From Globobulimina sp. (lineage: Eukaryota > Foraminifera > Rotaliida): 6,301 bases of DNA. The notes beneath the pieces are model-generated. The model saw nothing but the letters and a program-made list of their open reading frames with translations, did not search any database and had not been told where the DNA came from. The stretch spans positions 1 to 6,301 of the forward strand of contig PIVH01000317.1 in the NCBI GenBank assembly GCA_003354225.1, read 5' to 3'. A program made the translations under genes and the position numbers. This document shows, piece after piece, positions 1 through 6,301 of this stretch (positions are counted from its first letter, which is position 1; each line of letters begins with the position of its first letter).

Positions 1-30
1 GAGTTTCTGAAAAAGGAGCATATCCTTGCT

Positions 31-51
31 ATATGTATCCCATATGTATCC
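31..51. repeat. Short direct repeat ATATGTATCC x2
   Basis: The 10-mer ATATGTATCC occurs at 31-40 and again at 42-51, an 11-bp period, close to one helical turn. It lies just upstream of the palindromic AT cluster at 64-104, and the two together may form one regulatory block for the gene downstream. The sequence shows the repeat; a protein-binding role is inference. Confidence 0.6.
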
Positions 52-63
52 AAGATATTCGAA

Positions 64-104
64 TTGAGATATATTCCGAGATATATCTGAGATATATATC
101 TCAA
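64..104. repeat. AT-rich inverted repeat with GAGATATAT direct repeats
   Basis: An 11-bp arm at 64-74 is the exact reverse complement of 94-104, leaving a 19-bp loop. Inside it, 88-103 (TGAGATATATATCTCA) is a perfect 16-bp palindrome by itself. The 9-mer GAGATATAT begins at 66, 78 and 89, steps of 12 and 11 bp. It sits about 160 bp upstream of the first ATG of the zinc-ribbon gene. It could be a dimeric transcription-factor site array, a cruciform-prone element, or part of the 3' end of an upstream gene. No TATA box or start site can be fixed from it. Confidence 0.55.
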
Positions 105-202
105 TACAACTCACTACTGCTTTCGTTTTCAGATCGGTCTTGACAGCTACATTCATAATTTCATAATTGACCTAAAATAGATAACTTGTACCAAACTTAG
201 AA

Positions 203-269
203 GTATGTATCTGTAATCTGTCAGAGAATCAACAAACAGTTTTTCTGTTTGGTTTGCTGTTAATGTCAG
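203..269 (+). other. Candidate 5'UTR intron (GTATGT...GTCAG)
   Basis: A consensus-quality donor GTATGT at 203 is followed by a T-rich tract (about 240-260) and the acceptor TTAATGTCAG ending at 269, giving a 67-bp intron. If it is spliced, the ATG at 263 is removed. The first ATG in the mature message would then be 377, directly in front of the intact zinc ribbon. No open frame with an ATG lies upstream of the donor in the needed phase, so this would be a leader intron. Against it, leaving the segment unspliced gives a longer open frame that includes the degenerate first ribbon. Confidence 0.3.
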
Positions 270-658
270 TATTTTGCACAAAAGGTGCCGAAAAGAATCT
301 AAGAAAATCTAATTTTTGTTTTGGTTGTGGCAACAAATTGCAAAAAAAAGTCATAGAAACGCAAACAAATTTACCTATGTCCTTAGCTATAGTATTTTGC
401 ACAGAATGCGGCAAACAGAATGTAAGAGAATCTAACTTTTGTTTTGTATGCGGACACGGATTGCAAAAAGAAGCAATCGACGAAGAAGTGATAGATGAAA
501 AACCAACCATCAAACAGGAATCTGAAGATAGCGATATTGTGATAATTGAACCGCCATCGCATCCAAATGGACCACAGCAGCCCGATATCCCCGATGCAGA
601 CGAGTTAGATGGTGAAATTGAGAGATTCTCCAACCACGTCGCTAATCTACACAGTTAA
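263..658 (+). CDS. Tandem zinc-ribbon small acidic protein (or first exon of a larger factor)
   Basis: The first in-frame ATG (263) gives 131 residues. Two zinc-ribbon units lie 41 residues apart. Unit 2 is complete: Cys46, Cys49, Cys60 and Cys63 in a C-x2-C-x10-C-x2-C pattern, the classic short zinc ribbon ending FCFVCG. Unit 1 keeps Cys5, Cys19 and Cys22, but the position matching Cys49 is Gly8, so it probably binds zinc poorly or not at all. The units are very alike in DNA (about 269-349 versus 392-472), so the duplication is fairly recent. After residue 70 the chain is acidic and Pro-rich with no domain I recognise. Zinc ribbons of this type occur at the ends of many unrelated proteins and do not fix a function. 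An alternative start at 377 gives the intact ribbon at the N-terminus. The TAA at 656-658 may be intronic: a donor at 654 would carry the frame into the zinc-finger/Myb reading frame. Confidence 0.6.
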   Translation: MSVFCTKGAEKNLRKSNFCFGCGNKLQKKVIETQTNLPMSLAIVFCTECGKQNVRESNFCFVCGHGLQKEAIDEEVIDEKPTIKQESEDSDIVIIEPPSHPNGPQQPDIPDADELDGEIERFSNHVANLHS

Positions 659-715
659 TTATAATCCTATTTTAATTTACATATTTATTTGTTTACTCAT
701 TCAATTTAACAATAG
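654..715 (+). other. Candidate intron joining zinc-ribbon and C2H2/Myb frames
   Basis: The 62-bp segment starts GTTAAT and ends TTTAACAATAG after a T-rich stretch. Splicing leaves one base of a codon (A at 653), completed by 716-717, and continues in the frame of the 760-2400 ORF. This adds Asn-rich codons (V-I-P-N5-E-N-N-Q-T-E) before its first ATG. It also removes the TAA at 656-658. A second donor at 612 (GTGAAA) is in the same phase and would give a 104-bp intron. GTTAAT is not a strong donor, so the join is plausible but unproven. Confidence 0.45.
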
Positions 716-759
716 ATGTCATTCCCAATAACAATAATAATGAAAACAACCAAACTGAA

Positions 760-2400
760 ATGTTATCGGACCATATCAACAATGGCAATATAGTTATACC
801 AGGAACAGGTATACAACCCTCGGCATTGTCGAGTCAAGTCAGCCAAGTCAGTCAACCATCGACGCAGTCAACAGACATATCATTGAATGCTAATTATAAC
901 ACAAATGACAATGATACAAACATAGCCATCACTGCCACAGATGCAAATGCTGCAATTCATGACATATTAATCAATGCGCCCATTGCTATGGATATCAGTG
1001 ATAATTGTAACAATAATAATAAAACCCCGTCGTCATCAGATCCTGCCACAGAGTCTGTGCATGCATCGGAGTCATCAGCACCGGATTCATCCACCAAAGA
1101 AGAAGGAAAAGAGGTGCATAGGAAATATAAGTATAACACTCGTAGCCGCTTCCATGTGGTCACTTGTTATGGCTGTCACAAAAAGTTTAAAAACAAAACA
1201 GAAAAAGATGCACATGACTGTCATTTTGGATATTCCTCACCATCGCCATCGCCATCCCCATCGCCAACAACCACCGCAACGGCCAGCACTGCCAAAATAT
1301 GTCCACATTGTTCGAAAAGTTTTAAAAATGGAATGGCTTTGGGAGGGCATCTAAGCAGCTCCAAATGTCGGGAAAAAAGAAAAATAAACGAATCAAATGA
1401 TAATAGCAACAATAGAGATAATGTAAGTGATACAAATGGCGACGATGACGATATCGACATTGAGTATGAATCAACGCCGCACTCTGCTGAGTCTTCGGCG
1501 CCTTATCATTATTCTAACCGTAACAGAAAGGAAAGACACAAATTAGTCAGAGATGGAAAAAAGGTCCGGCGGAACAGACGATGTATTTATGGATCTCAAT
1601 CTGACTCTGACTATGAAGATAATTATGATAATATTGCAAAAAAGCATCATTTAAAAGAGAAACGCACATCAAAAACGTCAGGGAAATCAGGAAAAGCCAG
1701 GAAAGCAAGAAAAGCCTCGAAAAGAAAGTATAAGAATAAAGATGGCAGTCAAAGGGCGCCGTATTTGCCAATGGACGAATGTCTCAAAGATACCGCAAGT
1801 AAGGAACACTGGAGCAAGGCACGAAAAAATGCGTGGAATGTCAAGGATAAAAATGCGGAAAGTTATTATTATCGCTTCAATGAACCGGGAGAAACCACCA
1901 GAAAAAAAAGATTCAGCTATGAAGAGCATAAATTATTTATACAGAGAGCAAAGCAGAACGGCGTCAATATGCACTGGGGACTATTTAGTCAAACTATACC
2001 CGGAAGGGTTGGATATATCTGCTCCAATTATTGGAGAAAATTGATAAAAATGCGGCAAGTCAAGGATGAGAATTATTGGTACAATCCGCACGCAAAAGGA
2101 AAAGAAAAGAAATGGCGATTTAAATGGCGCAGTAAAATAAATAGAAATATTGATGATGAATTAAGCGAAGGGAAACGGTTTGCATTTACGATATATGATA
2201 GTAATGATCCATCGCAACATTATGTACATCCAAAACATCCGGATTTTGCAAAGTTAGAGCAAAAATATGAGAACAAGCTTAATACTGCTTATCTCGCATT
2301 GAAAAATGGATGTTTACCATCACCGCCATCTCATTCAAAACGTAAATCAAGAAGCAGTAAATCAGAGGGACCATCTCCAAAAAAGAGAAAACAAAATTGA
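760..2400 (+). CDS. C2H2 zinc-finger / Myb-SANT-like nuclear protein
   Basis: 546 residues from the first ATG of this open frame, which itself stays open upstream to 676. Residues 1-115 are Ser/Thr/Asn/Asp-rich and disordered. Finger 1 has Cys136, Cys139, His152 and His155, with an unusually short x2 spacing between the histidines. A Ser-Pro repeat follows (160-169). Finger 2 has Cys181, Cys184, His197 and Cys203 and contains ALGGH, as in plant-type QALGGH fingers. An acidic block (228-236) comes next, then very basic stretches (about 254-274 and 296-327). Residues 384-430 look like a Myb/SANT helix bundle: aromatic residues at regular spacing, then W-x2-F, IPGRVGY and a YWRKLI third helix. 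The C-terminus is Ser/Pro/Lys-rich and ends in a KKRK-type nuclear localisation signal. Inference: a sequence-specific DNA-binding or chromatin protein. Target genes cannot be told from the sequence. The true N-terminus may lie in the upstream zinc-ribbon exon. Confidence 0.85.
   Translation: MLSDHINNGNIVIPGTGIQPSALSSQVSQVSQPSTQSTDISLNANYNTNDNDTNIAITATDANAAIHDILINAPIAMDISDNCNNNNKTPSSSDPATESVHASESSAPDSSTKEEGKEVHRKYKYNTRSRFHVVTCYGCHKKFKNKTEKDAHDCHFGYSSPSPSPSPSPTTTATASTAKICPHCSKSFKNGMALGGHLSSSKCREKRKINESNDNSNNRDNVSDTNGDDDDIDIEYESTPHSAESSAPYHYSNRNRKERHKLVRDGKKVRRNRRCIYGSQSDSDYEDNYDNIAKKHHLKEKRTSKTSGKSGKARKARKASKRKYKNKDGSQRAPYLPMDECLKDTASKEHWSKARKNAWNVKDKNAESYYYRFNEPGETTRKKRFSYEEHKLFIQRAKQNGVNMHWGLFSQTIPGRVGYICSNYWRKLIKMRQVKDENYWYNPHAKGKEKKWRFKWRSKINRNIDDELSEGKRFAFTIYDSNDPSQHYVHPKHPDFAKLEQKYENKLNTAYLALKNGCLPSPPSHSKRKSRSSKSEGPSPKKRKQN
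1240..1266 (+). repeat. CCATCG-type hexanucleotide repeat coding Ser-Pro
   Basis: About four and a half copies of a CCATCG unit, one with a single-base change (CCATCC), encode the alternating Ser-Pro linker between the two zinc fingers. It is likely to vary in length between isolates without breaking frame, because the unit is six bases. Confidence 0.7.
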
Positions 2401-2514
2401 CATAGCATTGTTTACAGTATATATTGTTGATAATATATAAATTAAATGCCGTCTTTTTTTTTTTGTTAAATTCTAAAAACTTCTTTGAAGTCTGCACATT
2501 TTGTGTGAAGAACC
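2401..2514 (+). promoter_or_regulatory. AT-rich spacer: 3' end of the Myb gene and probable promoter of the large gene
   Basis: Only 114 bp separate the TGA of the zinc-finger/Myb gene from the first plausible ATG of the next gene. The spacer holds a TATA-like TATATAA at 2434-2440, about 75 bp before the ATG at 2515, and a run of 11 T at 2454-2464. Either could serve the downstream promoter or upstream 3'-end formation. No canonical AATAAA signal is present. Confidence 0.4.
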
Positions 2515-5500
2515 ATGAGCACAGTTAAGAGTTTGCACCAATCCACAACCACCACAACACATAGAATGTAACAATAAAAAGGCTGATAATCCGTTTCTCG
2601 ATCAGGACCCATCAAGGTTACCATGTGGCACTTTAGAACATTTTGTGTATTCAGTTGATCGCAGAGCAGTATTAAATCCAAGCCAACAAGACGAAGAAAA
2701 CAAATATGGCGATGATAGCGACTCAAAACAAGCCAATAAATCAGTATTTGTCATCGGTGAAGAAGAGCATACATATTATTTAATGCTACAAATCCAAAAT
2801 GAGATTGAAGCAAACCAAGAAAGTAAATCTGATTCAACGGATAAATTAAAACAATTAAACGACGAAATGAAAAAACTCATCCAAGCTGAAGAAAAAAGTA
2901 TGGTTTTATATACCAATCCATATCATTCCATATAGTTTGAATGCATAACAACAGAAAAAAAAGACGCAGAAAAAGACAACAAATATTACCGAATACCGCA
3001 AAGATTACAGACTATGAAATTAAGGCATTTTGTCCGTAACTTCAATATATTAAACAAAAAAGAAAAAGAATGGTTCTATAAATACGTAAACGATACTTAT
3101 TCTCCGCGTACCCGCCACGATAAACCAGTTTAGTACACTTTTAAATTGATATAATATAATATCCATATCCTTGCACACAAAAACTATAAAAGCACGACCC
3201 ATCGAGGACCACCTATGCCGCCGCCAACGTTGTGATTAAGAAAACCAATCCGTCAGCCATCACAGAGAAAGAATTAAGCGACAAAGTAATGACGCAATTA
3301 ACAGAGTGGATTGATAAGAAAACGAATGAATACGCTTATTATTCCCCAAACAGATATTTTACGCATCGCGCATTACCATGGCTGTTGCAACAAAAAATGG
3401 AGAAGAAAGCGTATCATAATATATTGACCTCATTTGATAAATTAATGTTGTTGGACACCTCGACCATCGTCGATATGATTGCTGCGGACTTAAAAGAAAA
3501 AGACAATTATCGCAACTTTGGTGATTTAGCCATTCATAGAAACTTAACCTTAAAACAATTGGACAAATTGAAAGGTTCATGGGGTGTAGATATTGCTAAT
3601 ACCACTCCGTTCTTAGGCACTTATATCAAGAAATTAGCTCCGGTCTCTCTCCAGGTATTACATTACATTACATCCTGCCTCGCCATAAAATGTCTAATCA
3701 CCCAATGACGTGTTTGTGCCTCTGTTGTCATAGCGATATGAAGGTAAACAATGGGACGATATACCATTGGAAGTCCGGGAAACGTATCTCAACACATTAT
3801 ACGAATACGGCATTAAGTCCGTCACCTCCACCAATTCTGGACAATATACGTGCAGAGCCTATATATGTTTCCATTACATGCATTTCATGGAACAAACGCA
3901 TGGCATATACGACATTGAAGCCATTATCGAATATCTGAGCATCCCCAAATATGCCAGCTATATCCCTGAGGACAGTGGTTTTTTCAAGGTCTTAAAATCC
4001 GCAGTGACCAGTAATCCCCAGGCCAATTTTGGTGCAAGTTTCGCTTTTTTAAGTTGTTATCGTGGACTGCCGGCCTGGACTAAAAGCGCAGACTTCCAGT
4101 TCATCAAAAGATTCTTACTCCGCGTCCTGCAATATCCGCAGATGTGGTCGCAATTTATATCGCTCAAATCGTCGGCCGTCCGCTCTTCCAAAGCCAGCGG
4201 GAACCGCAAAAAGAACATCATGGCGGTGATGAAACAATGGATTGGCGAGGAATGGCTGCAACGCTTCGAAGCGGAAGCTATGTTATATGGCGGTGATACC
4301 TCCAAAACCAATGATTGTATCAAATTATTATCAGATTCAGATGGCAAACATTATGTCAATCAAATCAAAGACAGTGTGATCGTCGAATTTGATAAAAGTA
4401 ACCCAAATGAATGTCGATTGGCAGACGATATCAATATCACTGTGCATGTCAAGAATGTGAGTCAAGTGTTGGTGAAAATATTTGAGATCAACACCCGATC
4501 CTATTTCCGCGATAAGCAACGCGAATTGGAGACTGATTTGAATTTGGACGGCTTGAATGCTTCGGAGGAATGGACCATAGACGCCGCAGAGTTGGATTTG
4601 AAGAGCACATTCCATAAAAAAGAAATACACATTGCTTGGCCGGCGGCGTTGAAGCAGAAACGTGGCATTTATTTCGTGGACCTGATCGCCAATGGCCAGC
4701 ATGCTCGCGCTGTGGTTAAGGTGGGGACTATAAAATTCTTCCACAGGATCACCGAGGCGGGCCATGTATTCCAATTATTGGACGAAGAGAGTCAGATTAT
4801 CAAAGATGGCAGCATATGGATGGCGGGGCATGCCTATCATAGCAAGAATGACGTGAATAATGAGATATTTATACCGTTTAGCAACGCTCCGCGCGTCGGA
4901 CAGAAGATTATATTGCAGAGGAATGACGATCGGGATTTTAATGTGTTGGCCTCATTTGATCACAAGTCGGAGAATTATACTTTTCAATGTGGTTTGTATA
5001 TTGATCGGGAGCAGCTGTTGGAGAAGAAACGCGCGAAGATTATTGTGCGCAGTGCGCTGTTTTTAAACCGCAACCGAGTGAGTGTTGGATTGATTGAGAA
5101 TTGCAAATTGAGCATAAATATACAGACGAGTTGCGGCGTGGATGTGGACAAAACGTTCAATAACTTTGAGTTATTTGATGATCGGGAGTCGACGGAGGAG
5201 TTTACAGTACCCAACGAGTGCTTTACTGTCCGGTTGTCATTGAGTGGCACGGTGAACAATATCACGAATAAAAATAAAGTGAATATTGCCAAATCGCAGT
5301 CGTTTACCATTAATCAGATCGATAAATCGCGCGATATCTCGCAGTTTCATTTGATTCCATGTAAGCATAATAAATATGTGATATTGTTGTCGGGGAAGAA
5401 CGGCGAAGGTTTGAGTGGTTTGGACTGTACGGTGACGTTATACCATCGATGGATTAATAAGTCTCAGAATTTGCAAACGTGGCATTTAACTACAAACGCT

Positions 5501-6301
5501 GAGGGGAGGATATATTTACCCGCATTGGATAAGAATTTCTACAAAATTGCTGTGGTCTGTGCTGCTTTGAAGAGCTTAGGCAATGAATGGTTGTTAGAGT
5601 CTGGCTTATTTCATTGCGATACTCCGAATGTGATACAAATGGCCGCCGGCCACAGTGTAAGAATACCATTTATTCCCAGCGAAGAAGAGGAGAAATCCAG
5701 TGTGGATTATAGATATAAACGTAAATATAGAGGACCAATCATGATGTTGTATGATAAATATTTCTCCAATAAATATGTGGATAATTTTCAATATGACAAT
5801 GGATATATTACCATCAAGGGACTAAAAACCGGGTCGTATATTTTACGCTTCTTAGACGATGACATGGATGATATAGAAATCAGTGTGTCTGCGGGAGAGG
5901 TGTTAGCCAAAGGATTCATTGCGAATAAAAATGAAATTGTCGAGCTATCACCAAAGGAGATACTACAAATCCAATCCATTGCAGGGGATAGAAACAAAGG
6001 GGTCGAGATTAGCATTGGTGGCGTATCCGCGGCCACGAGGATTCATTTAATTGCTACGCATTTCATTCCACGCTTCTCAGTGTCGAAATTCTTAGACGTT
6101 TTAGACCCATCCAATTTAAAATTAGATTTCATGGCCAATGCGAAAAATATGTACCTCCCACAGCGGATTATCGGCGAAGAGTATCGCTATGTTTTAGAGC
6201 GGCAAACTGCGCCCAAATTCATTGGTAACTCCTTGCAGCGGCCTTCGTTGTTAATCAAACCATTGGAACATCAGTCCACTGAGACAAAGAAGCAAGACGC
6301 T
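2515..6301 (+). CDS. Large multi-exon protein with beta-sandwich modules, partial at 3' end
   Basis: Proposed exons are 2515-2567, 2617-2897, 2955-3085, 3193-3654 and 3734 to beyond 6301. They join in phase to 1165 codons with no stop, and the last exon alone is open for 856 codons. The 5' end is the weak part: ATG 2515 and the first intron are the best fit I found, while coding from about 2617 on is more secure. Residues 30-120 are polar with a charged helical, coiled-coil-like stretch. Residues about 155-480 look alpha-helical and globular. From about 480 the chain is beta-rich, with recurring module signatures: DLDGL near 578, AGHVFQLLDE near 652 followed by IPFS, GLSGLDCTVTLYHRW near 868 ending in GRIYLP, and GYITIKGLKTGSYIL near 998. 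These resemble macroglobulin or carboxypeptidase-regulatory-like beta-sandwiches. Near 1121 the motif GEEYRYVLERQ is followed by a RPSLLIKP-type segment. From memory this resembles very large uncharacterised bacterial proteins, for example of Planctomycetes; that is recall, not a search. No thioester motif, catalytic site, signal peptide or membrane segment is seen in the visible part. Function unknown. Confidence 0.7.
2568..2616 (+). other. Candidate intron 1 of the large gene
   Basis: The 49-bp segment starts GTAACA and ends CATCAAG. It links the short frame from ATG 2515 (Met-Ser-Thr-Val-Lys...) to the frame that carries the rest of the gene, with the split codon restoring ATG. An alternative acceptor at 2664 is also in phase. 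The downstream frame is already open from 2519 and looks coding from about 2567, so an undetected upstream exon could be used instead. Confidence 0.3.
2898..2954 (+). other. Intron 2 of the large gene, removes an in-frame TAG
   Basis: A 57-bp GTATGG...AACAACAG segment interrupts one reading frame. The same frame is coding on both sides but carries TAG at 2933-2935. The length is a multiple of three, so splicing keeps the frame (phase 1) and fuses two Lys/Glu-rich stretches. A 38-bp alternative ending at 2935 leads at once to a stop and is rejected. Confidence 0.65.
3086..3192 (+). other. Intron 3 of the large gene (two possible donors)
   Basis: The acceptor AAAAG ends at 3192, where the reading frame changes. 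The donor GTAAAC at 3086 gives a 107-bp phase-0 intron and looks like the other donors in the gene. A weaker donor, GTTTAG at 3128, gives a 65-bp intron, also phase 0, and would keep 14 more codons (V-N-D-T-Y-S-P...). Both remove the TAG at 3131-3133. The 3134-3190 stretch is strongly AT-rich, as expected of an intron. Confidence 0.55.
3655..3733 (+). other. Intron 4 of the large gene
   Basis: This is the clearest intron in the window: CAG|GTATTA at 3655, and a pyrimidine-rich TGCCTCTGTTGTCATAG acceptor ending at 3733, 79 bp long. The exon before it ends on a whole codon, and the 856-codon open frame starts exactly at 3734, so the join is phase 0. Unspliced, the upstream frame ends at TAA 3706-3708 and the downstream frame is closed by TAG 3731-3733. 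Confidence 0.85.

Noticed and set aside
229-633. 134-residue minus-strand ORF, Ser/Cys-rich
   Set aside because: It is antisense to the tandem zinc ribbons; the duplicated Cys-x2-Cys pattern exists only on the + strand.
974-1354. 126-residue + strand ORF overlapping the zinc-finger gene
   Set aside because: It is an alternate frame of the finger and Ser-Pro region, rich in His/Arg/Pro from repeat translation, with no domain.
2933-2935. Reassigned TAG codon (alternative genetic code)
   Set aside because: All in-frame stops within the large gene fall in predicted introns, and no TAG appears inside the 856-codon exon.
3232-3708. Stand-alone 158-residue gene starting at GTG
   Set aside because: GTG is not a credible eukaryotic start, the frame is open upstream to 3190, and its end is intron 4 read through.
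2515-3733. Decayed pseudogene with frameshifts and stops
   Set aside because: At least three of the breaks coincide with GT...AG segments that restore phase, and the frames on either side look intact.
3690-3938. Separate 82-residue ORF on the + strand
   Set aside because: It starts inside intron 4 and runs out of frame through the 856-codon exon. The frame that begins at 3734 is far longer and protein-like.
4337-4774. 145-residue minus-strand ORF
   Set aside because: It lies wholly opposite the long exon of the large gene; its composition is that of a reverse-complement shadow.
1-6301. CRISPR arrays, tRNA/rRNA genes, transposase or insertion-sequence ends
   Set aside because: I saw no regularly spaced repeats, no cloverleaf with a T-loop, no transposase motifs and no terminal inverted repeats flanking a gene.

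Overview
The window reads as nuclear DNA from a small-genome unicellular eukaryote. Reading frames break at GT...AG introns of roughly 50 to 110 bp that keep phase. Gaps between genes are about 100 bp and AT-rich. The proteins carry Asn/Ser/Asp-rich low-complexity stretches and a zinc-finger plus Myb-like nuclear factor. Nothing looks prokaryotic: there are no Shine-Dalgarno-spaced starts and no operon overlaps. I cannot place the organism precisely; a free-living protist is the best guess, and an early-diverging fungus is possible. TAA and TGA appear to be used as normal stops, so I assume the standard code.

Layout: (1) Positions 1-262 are non-coding, with a notable AT palindrome and direct-repeat cluster at 31-104 and a possible 5'UTR intron at 203-269. 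(2) Positions 263-658 encode a small acidic protein with two tandem zinc ribbons, the first degenerate. (3) Positions 760-2400 encode a 546-residue nuclear-type protein with two C2H2/C2HC fingers, basic stretches, a Myb/SANT-like domain and a C-terminal NLS. The gap between (2) and (3) looks like a phase-matched 62-bp intron, so the two may be one gene: zinc ribbons, then C2H2 fingers, then Myb. (4) Positions 2401-2514 are a compact AT-rich spacer. (5) From about 2515 to the right edge runs one large multi-exon gene, cut off by the window. I rebuilt it by joining exons across four introns. It reads open for about 1165 codons, 856 of them in the last exon. Its C-terminal two-thirds looks like a chain of beta-sandwich modules, resembling macroglobulin-type or carboxypeptidase-regulatory-like folds. 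From memory it resembles very large uncharacterised bacterial proteins, for example of Planctomycetes.

The two loci share a strand, but nothing in the sequence ties their functions together. The first is probably a DNA-binding regulator and the second a large structural, adhesive or surface-type protein of unknown role.
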